DNA of 64,000 bases from Streptomyces sp. NBC_00457 (GTDB lineage: Bacteria > Actinomycetota > Actinomycetes > Streptomycetales > Streptomycetaceae): positions 4,030,001 through 4,094,000 of the forward strand of contig NZ_CP107905.1 of NCBI RefSeq assembly GCF_036014015.1. Direction: 5' to 3'. The notes beneath the pieces are model-generated. The model worked only from the letters and a program-made list of their open reading frames with translations. It searched no databases and was not told the DNA's origin. The translations under genes and the position numbers were made by a program. Shown here in pieces: positions 27,053 through 37,815 of the stretch. Position 1 is the first letter of the stretch, and every line of letters begins with the position of its first letter.

Positions 27053-28081
27053 ATGGCCACTGACACGGCCGCCGCGGCGGCGCCGAAGAAGACCGAACGC
27101 CCGGGCACGGGGTATCTCCGCTACGGGGCGGGCAAGGTCGGCGGCGCCGTCGTCTCGCTCTTCGCCGTCCTGGTCACCAGCTTCTTCCTGTTCCGGCTGA
27201 TCCCCGGTGACCCGGTGAAGTACATGACCGGCGGCCGTCAGGTGTCGAACGAGCAACTGGCCGCGTACCGCCGCGAGTTCGGCCTCGACCTGCCGATGTG
27301 GGAGCAGTTCCTCGACTACTGCGGCAAGGCGCTCACCGGCGACCTGGGCACGTCGTACCAGTTCCGGGCCCCGGTGATCGACAAGATCACCGAGGCGCTG
27401 CCGAACACGCTGATCCTCACCGGTACGGCATTCGTCCTCTACACGGTGCTGGGCATCTTCCTCGGCACCCGCTCGGCCTGGCGGCACGGCGGGCTCGGCG
27501 ACCGTCTGAACACCGGCCTGGCGCTGACCCTGTACTCCATCCCGTCCTTCTGGCTCGGGCTGCTGCTCATCATCGTGTTCGCGGTGGGCATCGGCCCGAT
27601 CCCGGGCCTGTTCCCGACCGGCGGCATGGAGTCGGGGAGCGAGGAGGGCTTCGCGTACGTCATCGACGTCGCCCACCATCTCGTACTGCCGGTGATCACC
27701 CTGGTCGCGGTCGAGTACGGCCAGACGCTGCTCGTCACCCGCTCGGCGCTGCTGGACGAGATGGGCAGCGACTATCTGACGACCGCGCGTGCCAAGGGCC
27801 TGAGGGACGACCTGGTCCGGCGGCGGCATGCCGTGCCCAACGCGATGCTGCCGACGGTGACGCTGATCTTCGTGAACCTGGGCCGGACGGTCGCGGGCGT
27901 GATCCTGGTGGAGACCGTGTTCTCGTGGCCGGGCCTGGGCGGGCTCTTCTACCAGGCGCTGAGCGTGCCCGATCTCCCCCTGGTCCAGGGCCTGTTCTTC
28001 GTCTTCGCGGCGGCGGTGATCGTGATGAACACGCTGGCCGACCTGATCTATCCGCTGCTCGACCCGAGGGTGGGCCGATGA
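27053..28081 (+). CDS. Oligopeptide ABC transporter permease (OppB type), system 2
   Basis: The 342-residue protein has a cytoplasmic Ala/Lys-rich N-terminus and six helices. Characteristic stretches are FRLIPGDPVKYMTGG, RREFGLDLPMWEQFLDY and the EAA loop TTARAKGLRDDLVRRRHAVPN. It forms the membrane channel with the following permease, whose ATG overlaps its stop. It is clearly diverged from the OppB proteins of systems 1 and 3, so system 2 is a separate lineage and not a third copy of the same cluster. Confidence 0.92.
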   Translation: MATDTAAAAAPKKTERPGTGYLRYGAGKVGGAVVSLFAVLVTSFFLFRLIPGDPVKYMTGGRQVSNEQLAAYRREFGLDLPMWEQFLDYCGKALTGDLGTSYQFRAPVIDKITEALPNTLILTGTAFVLYTVLGIFLGTRSAWRHGGLGDRLNTGLALTLYSIPSFWLGLLLIIVFAVGIGPIPGLFPTGGMESGSEEGFAYVIDVAHHLVLPVITLVAVEYGQTLLVTRSALLDEMGSDYLTTARAKGLRDDLVRRRHAVPNAMLPTVTLIFVNLGRTVAGVILVETVFSWPGLGGLFYQALSVPDLPLVQGLFFVFAAAVIVMNTLADLIYPLLDPRVGR

Positions 28082-28967
28082 CGACGGCTGCGACGCTTGC
28101 CTGGCAGCGGCGCCGGGACTCCGCCGCCCGCTTCTGGAAGCAGTACCGCACGCACCGCGCGGGCCTGGTGGGCATGGCCGCCCTCGCCCTCTTCGTGCTG
28201 GTCGCGCTGACCGCGCCGCTGACGGTCGGCTCCGACGTCGCGAGCGTGACGGACGCGCCGGGCAACCCGATGGAGAGCCCGAGCGCCGAATTCCCGCTGG
28301 GCACCGACCGGTTCGGGCGCGATCTGCTGGGCCTGCTGGTGTGGGGCTCGCGCGTCTCACTGCTGGTGGGCCTGCTGGCGGCGGTGCTGTCGGTGCTGAT
28401 CGGCGGGCTGGTCGGCATCACGGCCGGGCACTTCCGCGGACCGTACGCCACCGTGGTCATGCGGATCACGGACTGGTTCCTGGTGATGCCGACCCTGGTC
28501 CTGGCGATCGCGCTGGCCACGGTGATGTCCCGGTCGCTGGGTACGGTCGTGCTGGCGATCGGCGTGACGATCTGGCCGACGACGGCGAGGCTGGTGCGGG
28601 CGCAGACCCTGGCCGTCGAATCACGGCCGTACATCGAACGCGCGAAGGCGCTCGGCGGCGGGCACTGGCACATCATGTCGAGGCACGTCCTGCCGAACGT
28701 GATGCCACTGATCCTGGCCCAGACGACCTTGATGATCTCCACCTCCATCCTCGCCGAGGCCACACTCGCCTTCCTGGGCCTGGGCGATCCGACGGTTGTG
28801 TCCTGGGGCGGCATGCTCCAGGAGGCGCGTGAGGCCGGCGCGGTCAGCTCCGGCGACTGGTGGTACCTGGTGCCGCCGGGCATCGCGATCGCGGTGGTCG
28901 CGCTGGCGTTCACGCTGTGCGGGCGCGCGGTGGAGACCGTGCTCAACCCGAGGCTGGGGGTGTCCCG

Positions 28968-28971
<4 letters not shown>
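28078..28971 (+). CDS. Oligopeptide ABC transporter permease (OppC type), system 2
   Basis: The 297-residue protein has six helices, the conserved FPLGTDRFGRDLLGLLVWGSR after helix 1, and the EAA loop ERAKALGGGHWHIMSRHVLPN. The C-terminus DWWYLVPPGIAIAVVALAF is typical of the DppC/GsiD group. It starts by ATGA overlap with the previous permease and its stop overlaps the TTG start of the ATPase, so all five genes of this operon are translationally linked. Confidence 0.92.
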
Positions 28972-29929
<958 letters not shown>

Positions 29930-29933
<4 letters not shown>

Positions 29934-30925
29934 AGACGAGTACATCCCCGCCCCTGCTCACCGCCGAGGGCCTGCACGTCACCTTCCCCGGCCGCCACGG
30001 TGCCGCTTCCGCCCGGGCCGTGGACGGGGTCGACCTCGACATCCGGGCCGGGGAGATCGTGGCGCTGGTCGGCGAGTCGGGGTGCGGCAAGACGACGCTG
30101 GCGCGGGCGCTGCTCGGGCTGGTGACTCCGACGGCGGGGCGCGTCGGTTTCGCCGGGGAGCCGCTGTCGTACACCTCCCGGGCGCTCAAGTCCTACCGCC
30201 GGCGTGTGCAGTTGGTGCTCCAGGACCCGTCCGGCTCGCTGAACCCACGGCACACCGTGTACGACGCGGTGGCGGAGGGCCTGCGGATCCACGGCTACGA
30301 CGGTGACGAGCGGGAGGCGGTGGCGCAGGCCCTCTCCCGCGCCGGACTGCGCCCACCCGAGCGCTTCTTCCTGCGCTACCCGCACGAATTGTCCGGCGGC
30401 CAGCGGCAGCGCGTGGTGATCGCGGGAGCGCTGGTCCTCGACCCCGAGCTGATCATCGCGGACGAACCGGTGGCCTCCCTCGACGCCTCCGTACGCGGCG
30501 AGATCCTCGCCCTGCTCCTACGGCTCCGCGACGAACTGGGCCTGGCGGCCCTGGTGGTGACCCACGACCTCGGCCTGGCGTGGAACATCGCCGACCGGGT
30601 CGCGGTGATGTACCTGGGCCGGATCGTCGAGACAGGCGCCGTCGAGGACGTCCTGACGGCACCTCAACACCCGTACACGCAAGCCCTGTTGTCGGTGGTC
30701 CCCGAGTCCCCCGGCACCCCGGTGGTCCTCACCGGCGAACCCCCCGACCCCTCCCGCATCCCCTCCGGCTGCCGCTTCCACGCCCGCTGCCAGATCCTGG
30801 CCGGCGGCGAGGCAGCGGCAGCGGGCGTCGCGGACGCCTGCCGAACACGGGACCTGGAGATCCTCGACGGGGGTGGCGGGGCGCAGGTGGCGTGCCATTG
30901 GGCGCGGGCGCGGGTCGCTACGTGA
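29930..30925 (+). CDS. Oligopeptide ABC transporter ATPase (OppF type), system 2
   Basis: The product of 331 residues has Walker A GESGCGKTT, Q-loop LVLQDPSGSLNPRHTV, signature LSGGQRQRVVIAGALVL and Walker B ELIIADEP. The C-terminal region has PSGCRFHARCQILAGGEAAAAGVADAC. The GTG start overlaps the previous stop (GTGA). It is the last gene of the plus-strand operon, and its final eight bases overlap the convergent VOC gene; no terminator is seen between them. Confidence 0.92.
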
Positions 30926-31301
30926 TGGCCACCAACTCGACCTCGAACCCGTCCGTGTTGGCGAGGTAGGCCGCGTAGTGCTCCGGACCGCCCGCATGCG
31001 GGTAGCGGTCCGCGAAGAGCGGCGTCCAGCCGTGGGCGGGGGCTTCGGCCGCGAGCGCGTCGACCTGATCCCGGCTTCCGGCGTGGAACGCGAGGTGGTT
31101 GAGCCCCGGACGCATCCGGTCGTGCGCACCGTCGGTCATGGCCGACGACTGCTCGACGACGAGATACGTCGCCCCGTGCCGCCAGCTGCGGCCGTGCTCC
31201 CATTCCTGGTACGGGTCGTAGCCGAGCCTGCCGAGCAGCCAGCCCCACTCGCGTACCGCGCGCGGCAACTCGGGTACCCACAGCTCGATGTGATGGAGCA
31301 T
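30918..31301 (-). CDS. VOC-superfamily (glyoxalase/dioxygenase-like) protein
   Basis: The product of 127 residues matches one VOC module: LHHIELWVPELPRAVREWGW, LNHLAFHAG in the middle and YAAYLANTDGFEVELV at the end. Potential metal ligands are the His in HHIEL, His in NHLAFH and a Glu near the C-terminus. The partner domain may come from dimerisation. Substrate is unknown; related proteins include glyoxalase I-like and fosfomycin-resistance-like enzymes, but neither is indicated. It is downstream of the transporter 3 terminator, so it probably has its own promoter. Confidence 0.82.
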   Translation of the reverse strand: MLHHIELWVPELPRAVREWGWLLGRLGYDPYQEWEHGRSWRHGATYLVVEQSSAMTDGAHDRMRPGLNHLAFHAGSRDQVDALAAEAPAHGWTPLFADRYPHAGGPEHYAAYLANTDGFEVELVAIT

Positions 31302-31321
31302 CCGCCTCTCCCGTGAAAATG

Positions 31322-31359
31322 CCGGTTCCCGGCACCTGGTGTGAGGTGCCGGGAACCGG
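31322..31359 (-). terminator. Perfect stem-loop at the end of transporter operon 3
   Basis: Two perfectly complementary 16-base arms (CCGGTTCCCGGCACCT and its complement) flank a 6-base loop. It lies 12 bases after the stop of the last ATPase gene of system 3 and before the VOC start. There is no clear T-run, as is common for Streptomyces terminators. Confidence 0.85.
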
Positions 31360-31371
31360 TGTGGAGGTTCG

Positions 31372-32520
31372 TCACGCCGCGTGGACGACGTCCTTCTCCT
31401 CAGCGAAGTGGCAGGCCGACTCGTGGGCGGCCGGGGTGTCCTCGGTGCGGAACCGCTCGGGGACGGCGAGGAGGGGGACCTCCTCGGCGCACTTGTCCTG
31501 CGCCTTCCAGCAGCGGGTGCGGAAGCGGCAGCCGGAGGGCGGGTTGGCCGGGGACGGGACGTCGCCGGTCAGGATGATCCGCTCGCGGTGGTCGCGGGCG
31601 TCCGGGTCCGGGACGGGGACCGCGGAGAGCAGCGCCTGGGTGTAGGGGTGCGTCGGGTGGTCGTAGATCTGCTCGTCCGTGCCGATCTCGGCCATCTTCC
31701 CGAGGTACATCACCCCGACCCGGTCCGAGATGTGCCGGACGATCGACAGGTCGTGCGCGATGAAGATGTAGGAGAGGTTGAACTCGTCCTGCAGTCCCTC
31801 CATCAGGTTGATGACCTGCGCCTGGACGGACACGTCGAGGGCCGACACCGGCTCGTCGCAGATGATGATCTCCGGGTTGAGCGCCAACCCCCTCGCGATG
31901 CCGATGCGCTGACGCTGGCCGCCCGAGAACTGGTGCGGGTAGCGGTTGATGTACTCCGGGTTCAGGCCTACGACGTCCAAGAGGTCCTGGACGCGCTTGC
32001 GCCGGTCGCCCTTCGGGGCCACCTCGGGGTGGATGTCGAAGGGCTCCCCGATGATGTCGCCGACCGTCATACGCGGGTTGAGCGAGGTGTACGGGTCCTG
32101 GAACACCATCTGGATGTTCCGGCGGACCGCCTTCAGCGCGCGGCCGGACAGCCTGGTGATGTCCTGGCCCTTGTAGAAGATCTCGCCGGCGGTCGCCTTC
32201 TCCAGATTCATCAGGAGCTTGGCGACCGTGGACTTGCCGCAGCCGGACTCGCCCACGATGCCCAGGGTCTCGCCCTGGTACAGGTCGAAGGAGATGCCGT
32301 CGACGGCCTTGACGGCGCCGATCTGCCGCTTGAACAGGATGCCCTGGGTGAGCGGGAAGTGCTTCACCAGGTTGCGCACCTGGAGGATCGGCTCACCGCG
32401 TTCGACCGGAGCCTCGATGGCCGCGACGGCCTCCGACTCGGTGTCGGCGGCCACGGTCTCCACCTCGGAGACGTTCGGCGTGGCGTCCTGCGGCTCGTCT
32501 TTCTTGCCGATCTCAGCCAT
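31372..32520 (-). CDS. Oligopeptide ABC transporter ATPase (OppF type), system 3
   Basis: The product of 382 residues resembles its system 1 counterpart but has a 38-residue acidic N-terminal extension ([16 protein letters not shown] to IEAPVERGEP) before [20 protein letters not shown]. Motifs are Walker [10 protein letters not shown], signature [17 protein letters not shown], Walker B EIIICDEP and C-terminal [17 protein letters not shown]. The stretch from [11 protein letters not shown] to the signature is nearly identical in systems 1 and 3. The ATG lies inside the preceding ATPase gene (eight-base overlap). Confidence 0.93.
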   Translation of the reverse strand: MAEIGKKDEPQDATPNVSEVETVAADTESEAVAAIEAPVERGEPILQVRNLVKHFPLTQGILFKRQIGAVKAVDGISFDLYQGETLGIVGESGCGKSTVAKLLMNLEKATAGEIFYKGQDITRLSGRALKAVRRNIQMVFQDPYTSLNPRMTVGDIIGEPFDIHPEVAPKGDRRKRVQDLLDVVGLNPEYINRYPHQFSGGQRQRIGIARGLALNPEIIICDEPVSALDVSVQAQVINLMEGLQDEFNLSYIFIAHDLSIVRHISDRVGVMYLGKMAEIGTDEQIYDHPTHPYTQALLSAVPVPDPDARDHRERIILTGDVPSPANPPSGCRFRTRCWKAQDKCAEEVPLLAVPERFRTEDTPAAHESACHFAEEKDVVHAA

Positions 32521-33562
32521 GGATCGTCTCCTTCCAGAAGTGGCAGGCCGAACCGCGGCCGACCAGTTCGGTGCCGTCCTGCTCGGTGACCGGCTTGAGG
32601 TCCGGGATCTCCGTACGGCACAGGTCCGTCGCCTTGGGGCAGCGCGGGTTGAAGGCGCAACCGGACGGAATGCGCAGCAGGTTGGGCGGCAGACCCTTGA
32701 TCGCGTAGAGCTCCTGGCCCTTCTGGTCCAGGCGCGGGATCGAGTCCAGCAGACCCCGTGTGTACGGGTGCGCGGGGCGCTTGTACAGCTCGTGCACCGG
32801 GGCACGCTCCACGATCCGGCCCGCGTACATCACGGCGATCTTGTCCGCGACGTCGGCGACCACACCGAGGTCGTGGGTGATCAGGATCAGGCCCATGTTG
32901 TACTCGCGCTGCAACTCCGCGAGCAGATCCATGACCTGGGCCTGAACGGTCACGTCGAGGGCCGTGGTCGGCTCGTCGGCGATGATCAGGTCCGGCTCCA
33001 GGGCAAGCGCCATGGCGATCATGATGCGCTGGCGCATACCGCCGGAGAACTGGTGCGGGTAGTCGCCCACCCGCGCCGCGGCGGCCGGGATCTTCACCCG
33101 GTCCATCAGCTCGATCGCCTTGGCCTTGGCGTCCTTCTTGGACAGGCCCTGGTGGACGCGGAACATCTCACCGAGCTGGTAGCCGACGCTGAGCACCGGG
33201 TTCAGCGAGCTGAGCGCGTCCTGGAAGATCATGGCGATCTTCTGTCCGCGGATCTTGCGGCGCTCCTCGCCCGACATGGTCAGCATGTCCTGGCCGCGGA
33301 AGAGGATCTCGCCCTTCGGGATCCGCGCCGGAGGCATGTCGAGGATGCCCATGATGGCCTGCGCGGTCACGGACTTGCCGGAGCCGGACTCGCCGAGCAC
33401 GGCGAGGGTCTCGCCCGCGCTGACGCTGTAGTTGACGCCGTTGACGGCCTTGGCCAGGCCCTCGCGGGTGTGGAACTCGACGTGCAGGTCACGCACTTCG
33501 AGCAACGGGGAGCCGTCGCCGTCGCGGGGCGAGGGCACGGATGTTTCTTCGATGACGGTCAC
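32513..33562 (-). CDS. Oligopeptide ABC transporter ATPase (OppD type), system 3
   Basis: The product of 349 residues has a short extension [18 protein letters not shown], then [21 protein letters not shown]. Motifs are Walker [11 protein letters not shown]-loop [20 protein letters not shown], signature [15 protein letters not shown], Walker B DLIIADEP and C-terminal [17 protein letters not shown]. It starts 11 bases after the permease stop. The close match to the system 1 homologue again points to duplication within this region. Confidence 0.93.
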   Translation of the reverse strand: MTVIEETSVPSPRDGDGSPLLEVRDLHVEFHTREGLAKAVNGVNYSVSAGETLAVLGESGSGKSVTAQAIMGILDMPPARIPKGEILFRGQDMLTMSGEERRKIRGQKIAMIFQDALSSLNPVLSVGYQLGEMFRVHQGLSKKDAKAKAIELMDRVKIPAAAARVGDYPHQFSGGMRQRIMIAMALALEPDLIIADEPTTALDVTVQAQVMDLLAELQREYNMGLILITHDLGVVADVADKIAVMYAGRIVERAPVHELYKRPAHPYTRGLLDSIPRLDQKGQELYAIKGLPPNLLRIPSGCAFNPRCPKATDLCRTEIPDLKPVTEQDGTELVGRGSACHFWKETIHG

Positions 33563-33573
33563 GTACGCCTCCC

Positions 33574-34524
33574 TCAGCGCATCTTCGGGTCGAGGGCGTT
33601 GCGTACGGCCTCACCGAGCATGATGAACGCCAGCACCGTGATGCTGAGCATGATCGACGGGTAAATCATGATCCACTGGGCCACGCGGATCTGGTTGCCG
33701 CCGTCGGAAATGTCGTTGCCCCACGAGACGCCGCTGAGCCCCAGTCCCAGGAAGGACAGCGTCGCCTCGGCCGTGATGTAGACGCCGAGCGAGATGGTGG
33801 CGACGACGATCACCGGGGCGAGGGTGTTCGGCAGGATGTGCCGGAACATGATCCGCGGAGTGCTCGCGCCGAGGGCCTTGGCCGCCTGCACGTAGTCGGA
33901 CTGCTTGGTGGTGATCACCGCACCGCGCATCACCCGGGAGATCTGCGTCCAGCCGAAGAAGCCCAGTGCGCCGATGACGATCCAGGTCGTGCGCTCCGCG
34001 AAGGAGTTGAGGAAGACCATGGTGCCGAGCAGGAACGGAATACCGAAGAACACATCCGTCAGCCGCGACAGGATCGAGTCGACGACGCCGCCGAAGTAAC
34101 CGGCGATCATGCCGACCGTCCCGCCCACCAGCGTGACGACCAGGGTGGTGCCGAAACCGACAGCTATGGAGGCCCGGGTGCCGTAGATGACACGGGCGAA
34201 CACGCTGCGGCCCTGCTGGTCGTAGCCGAGCCAGTCGGCCGAACCGACCTCACCCAGCTTGGGCTTCTGCAGGTAGTGCTTGGACAGGTCGCCGAGGTAC
34301 GGCTGTGCGCTGGTGAACCATCCCGGGAAGAAGGTGATCAGCAGCAGGATGAAGATCAGCACGCTGGAGATGATGAAAATCCAGCTGCGGCGCAGGTCGG
34401 CCCAGGCGTCGCCCCACAGGCTGCGGGTCTTCTCCGGTTTGGACTGTGGCGTCAGATCCGGATACGTGGGGTCCGCCGGATTCACCGCACCGTCCTTGAC
34501 GTCGGTCTTGGTCACATCAGGCAT
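33574..34524 (-). CDS. Oligopeptide ABC transporter permease (OppC type), system 3
   Basis: The product of 316 residues has a 45-residue hydrophilic N-terminus with SLWGDAWADLRRS, then six helices. The EAA loop is AKALGASTPRIMFRHILPN. It ends QWIMIYPSIMLSITVLAFIMLGEAVRNALDPKMR. The system 1 permease shares the order of motifs (LWSDAWRDLRGN and LDPKLR). The ATG at 34524 overlaps the preceding permease stop by eight bases. Confidence 0.92.
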   Translation of the reverse strand: MPDVTKTDVKDGAVNPADPTYPDLTPQSKPEKTRSLWGDAWADLRRSWIFIISSVLIFILLLITFFPGWFTSAQPYLGDLSKHYLQKPKLGEVGSADWLGYDQQGRSVFARVIYGTRASIAVGFGTTLVVTLVGGTVGMIAGYFGGVVDSILSRLTDVFFGIPFLLGTMVFLNSFAERTTWIVIGALGFFGWTQISRVMRGAVITTKQSDYVQAAKALGASTPRIMFRHILPNTLAPVIVVATISLGVYITAEATLSFLGLGLSGVSWGNDISDGGNQIRVAQWIMIYPSIMLSITVLAFIMLGEAVRNALDPKMR

Positions 34525-35449
34525 AGCGAATCCTCGGGTCAAGGACCGCGTAGAGCAGGTCGACGAGCAGGTTGGCGAGGAGGTAGATGAGCACCAGGAC
34601 CGTCACCAGGCCGACCAGGGTGGTTCCCTCGCGGCGCACGATCGACTGATAGATCGTGAGACCGACACCCTGGATGTTGAACAGGCCCTCGGTGACGACC
34701 GCGCCGCCCATCAGCGCACCGATGTCGGTACCCAGATAGGTGATCACGGGGATCATCGAGTTGCGCATGAGGTGGACGCCCACCACACGGCTCTTGGGCA
34801 GACCCTTGGCGATCGCCGTACGGACGTAGTCGGCACGCCGGTTCTCGGCGATCGAGGTCCGGGTCAGCCGCGTCACATACGCCAGTGAGGCGGTCGCCAG
34901 CACAATCGCCGGCATCAGCAACTGACCGTAGTCCGACGAGTCGTTGACGTTCGGTTCCAGCCACCCCAGCTGCTCGGCGAAGACCAGCTTGCAGATGAAA
35001 CCGAGCACGAAGACCGGGATCGAGATGAACAGCAGGGCGACCGCGAGGACCGCGTTGTCGGTGAAGCGCCCGGCGCGCAGACCCGCGGCCACGCCCAGGG
35101 CGATACCCAGGACGACCTCGATGGCGAAGGCCAGCGAGGCGAGGCGGAAGGTCACCGGGAAGGCATCGCCCAGTACGTCCGTGACGGGCCGTCCGCTGGC
35201 GATCTGGGTGCCGAAGTCGCCATGCAGGATCATGTCCTTCATGTAATTCCAGTACTGCACCAGGATCGGCTGGTCCAGGCCGTACTCATGTCTCAGCGCC
35301 GCGATGACCTGCGGGCTGCCGGCCTTGTCGCCGAAGAGCCCGCGCACGGGGTCACCGGGCAGGGCGTAGACCATGAGGAAGATCAGCAGAGTTGTCCCGA
35401 TGAACACCGGGATCATCTGGAGCAGTCGTCGTGCGACGTAGCGCCCCAT
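34517..35449 (-). CDS. Oligopeptide ABC transporter permease (OppB type), system 3
   Basis: The product of 310 residues begins MGRYVARRLLQMIPVFIGTT and has six helices. The external loop after helix 1 is ALPGDPVRGLFGDKAGS, without the two Cys seen in system 1. The EAA loop is RTAIAKGLPKSRVVGVHLMRNS. It is separated from the binding-protein gene by 138 bases that hold a large stem-loop, so expression of the permeases is probably lower than that of the binding protein. Confidence 0.92.
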   Translation of the reverse strand: MGRYVARRLLQMIPVFIGTTLLIFLMVYALPGDPVRGLFGDKAGSPQVIAALRHEYGLDQPILVQYWNYMKDMILHGDFGTQIASGRPVTDVLGDAFPVTFRLASLAFAIEVVLGIALGVAAGLRAGRFTDNAVLAVALLFISIPVFVLGFICKLVFAEQLGWLEPNVNDSSDYGQLLMPAIVLATASLAYVTRLTRTSIAENRRADYVRTAIAKGLPKSRVVGVHLMRNSMIPVITYLGTDIGALMGGAVVTEGLFNIQGVGLTIYQSIVRREGTTLVGLVTVLVLIYLLANLLVDLLYAVLDPRIRYA

Positions 35450-35482
35450 CGTGCCTCCATGTCAGTCACGGCGGCAGCCGAC

Positions 35483-35528
35483 GGGCCCTTTCCCCGCGCA
35501 TCACCTGAAGATGCGGTGGAAAGGGCCC
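35483..35528 (-). terminator. Intra-operon stem-loop between binding protein and permease, system 3
   Basis: Arms GGGCCCTTTCCCCGCGCATC and its near-complement (35510-35528) flank the 7-base loop ACCTGAA, inside an outer GGCAGCCG/CGGCCGCTGCC pairing. Such elements after a binding-protein gene usually give partial termination or 3'-end protection, increasing the ratio of binding protein to permease. Systems 1 and 2 lack one. Confidence 0.7.
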
Positions 35529-35587
35529 CCCGGCCGCTGCCGTTCCCCGGGCGGGTCAGGCCGCGCCCGGGACAACGGTCGTTGCGG

Positions 35588-37213
35588 TTACTTCTTGACC
35601 TGAACGCCGGTCAGGATCGGGTCTCCGTCCTGGGCGTACTTGACGCCGGTGACCTTCTCCGAGAAGCCCGCGTTGACCTTGTAGTACCAGAGCGGAATGC
35701 TCGGCATGTACTCGGGGAGCTTCTTCTCGAGCTCCTGGTACAGCTTCTCCGACTCGTCCTGCGTCTTGGCGGCGTCGGCTTCCTTGATCAGCTTGTCGAC
35801 CTCCGGGTTGGAGAAGCCGCTCTGGTTGCCGGACGAGTTGGTGCCGAACAGGTCGCGCAGGAAGTTCGCGTTGAACGGGTAGTCGAGCACCCAGCCGGAG
35901 CGGTACATCGACTTGACCTCCTGCGCGTCACGCGCGTCGAGGTCGGCCTGGAAGTCCGCCTTGGAGTCGCCGGTGCAGGCGACGCCGGTGGCCTTGGTGA
36001 TGGAGCCGCAGACGGCCTCCACCCACTCCTTGTGACCGCCGTCCGCGTTGAACTGGATGGAGATCTTGTTGCCCGGAACGCCGCCGCCCTCCTTGATGAG
36101 CGCCTTGGCCTTGGCCGGGTCGTAGGTGAAGATGTCCGTGCCCAGGTCCGGCTGGTAGCCGAGGACGCCCTTGGCGACCCAGCCGGTGGCGGGCTCGCGG
36201 GTGCCCTGGAGCACGGTGGTGGTGATCGTCTTGCGGTCGATCGCCATCGACAGGCCCTGGATGACCTTCGGGTCGATGCCCTTCCACTGCTTGGTGTAGA
36301 AGGCCGGGGCGATCGTCTGGACCGCGGAGTAGGCCTGGTCGACGGCGCGGTCTCCGAGGTCCTGCTTGTACACGGGCAGGTCGCGCGGGGCGAGCTGGCG
36401 CAGGACGTCGACGTTGCCGGACTTCAGGTCCTCGTAGGCCGTCTCCAGGTTGGTGTAGTTCTTGAAGATCACACCACCGTTCTTGGCCTTGTTCGGACCC
36501 TGGTAGTCGTCGTTGCGGGCGACCTCGATCTGCTTCTTGTGGTCCCAGCTGACGAACTTGTAGGGGCCGTTGCCGACCGGCTTCTCACCGGCGGCCTTCG
36601 GGTCCTTGAAGAAGGACTCGGGCAGCGGCGAGAAGACCTCGTAGCCCAGCTTGTAGACGAAGTAGGGCAGCGGGGTGGAGAGGGTGATGGTGAAGGTGTT
36701 GTCGTCGACGACCTTCAGGCCCTTCATCTCCGTGGCCTTCGCCTTGCCCTTCTCGGGCGCGACATCGGCGTAGCCGTCGATGTCGGAGAACCAGAAGCTG
36801 TTGGTCTGCTTGTTCGCCGGGGCGGCGGCCCAGTTCCACGCCTTGACGTAGGACTCGGCGGTCACCGGGGTGCCGTCGTGGAACTTCCAGCCGGGCTTCA
36901 GCTTGACCGTGAACGTCTTGTTGTCGGTGGTGTCGACCGACTGGGCGTTCATCATCTCGATCTTGCCGGTGGAGTCGTAGTCCACGAGACCCGTGAACAG
37001 CGCCTTGGTGACGATGCTGCCGTTGGACTCCATGGTGTTGGCCGGCTGCAGCGGGTTCTGCGGCTCGCCGACCTCGATCGAGAACTTGCCGTTCGGATCG
37101 ATCGCGGCGTTGCTGTCATCGCCGCTGTCGCTGTCACTGCCACCACAGGCGGTCGCGGCCAGCGCCACAACCGCGGCTATCGCGACCCACTTGGCGCTCT
37201 TGGCACCACGCAT
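35588..37213 (-). CDS. Family-5 peptide-binding lipoprotein, system 3
   Basis: The product of 541 residues has a lipobox LAATAC with Cys23 and a Ser/Asp linker. The mature domain carries NPLQPANTMESNGSIVTKAL, FTVKLKPGWKFHDGTPVTAESY and GNGPYKFVSWDHKKQIE. It belongs to the DppA/OppA family and is the first gene of its operon. ATG 37213 has GAGGAA upstream. The gene is followed by a stem-loop and preceded by a roughly 600-base gap after typA, which should contain the promoter. It resembles system 1's lipoprotein at the signal peptide (AKW then LAATACGG), but the mature sequences are well diverged, so ligands probably differ. Confidence 0.92.
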   Translation of the reverse strand: MRGAKSAKWVAIAAVVALAATACGGSDSDSGDDSNAAIDPNGKFSIEVGEPQNPLQPANTMESNGSIVTKALFTGLVDYDSTGKIEMMNAQSVDTTDNKTFTVKLKPGWKFHDGTPVTAESYVKAWNWAAAPANKQTNSFWFSDIDGYADVAPEKGKAKATEMKGLKVVDDNTFTITLSTPLPYFVYKLGYEVFSPLPESFFKDPKAAGEKPVGNGPYKFVSWDHKKQIEVARNDDYQGPNKAKNGGVIFKNYTNLETAYEDLKSGNVDVLRQLAPRDLPVYKQDLGDRAVDQAYSAVQTIAPAFYTKQWKGIDPKVIQGLSMAIDRKTITTTVLQGTREPATGWVAKGVLGYQPDLGTDIFTYDPAKAKALIKEGGGVPGNKISIQFNADGGHKEWVEAVCGSITKATGVACTGDSKADFQADLDARDAQEVKSMYRSGWVLDYPFNANFLRDLFGTNSSGNQSGFSNPEVDKLIKEADAAKTQDESEKLYQELEKKLPEYMPSIPLWYYKVNAGFSEKVTGVKYAQDGDPILTGVQVKK

Positions 37214-37712
37214 GGGTTCCTCCTCATGAGTCCATTGGTTCACCGCAAGGGGGAGCACACGACACGCCACCGTCACCGGTGCCGGAAATAGTCAGGTGCC
37301 CCCAGGCTCGTGAGTCGGCGCCGCCTGCAGCGCGTGACCCGTCAATCCGAGCTCTACGCGCCTAACTATCTGCCATGGGCTGATGGACGAACCACACCCT
37401 CAAGGTCTCGGTTCGATCACACCTCGTGCGTACATCTTCCAAAATCCGGACAAAGGGTTTGCCGAAAGATCCCTGCGAAACGGACTTGTTACACATCTAT
37501 CGGTCGCAGGCGTCCGTATACCGGACGATCCGGAGGAGAAAACCAGTTGCGACTACGGTGATCCATGCGCGGGGTGCCATCGGCATGCCCGCGAGGCCGG
37601 ACGCGCGGCCCTTGACGAGACGTCAGGACGAGAGAGAAGGCGCGTCGGCAGCAGGGTAATCCGTTTCACGCGGCCTGTGAGCTTCCTGAGTGAAGACGCA
37701 GGGTTTTCCCTA

Positions 37713-37763
37713 TGTCTTTTCTCTACGCCTGTCTTCTCTTTACGCCTGTCTTCTCTCTACGTC
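37713..37763. repeat. Three tandem 17-bp repeats 3' of typA
   Basis: Units are TGTCTTTTCTCTACGCC, TGTCTTCTCTTTACGCC and TGTCTTCTCTCTACGTC, pyrimidine-rich on the plus strand. They follow the typA terminator on its downstream side. No spacers exist, so this is not a CRISPR array. Confidence 0.85.
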
Positions 37764-37775
37764 CGCTCGAACGCC

Positions 37776-37815
37776 ACCGCGCCGGGCTCCTCTTGGCGGA
37801 GGGGCCCGGCGCGGT
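37776..37815 (-). terminator. typA terminator stem-loop
   Basis: A 16-bp stem (ACCGCGCCGGGCTCCT with AGGGGCCCGGCGCGGT, one wobble) and an 8-base loop sit 17 bases after the typA stop. Confidence 0.82.

Noticed and set aside
35222..37291. Long plus-strand frame opposite the system 3 binding protein
   Set aside because: It is a shadow of the family-5 lipoprotein gene, which has a lipobox, ribosome site and operon context.
37713..37763. Tandem repeats as a CRISPR array
   Set aside because: The units are contiguous with no spacers and there are no cas genes.
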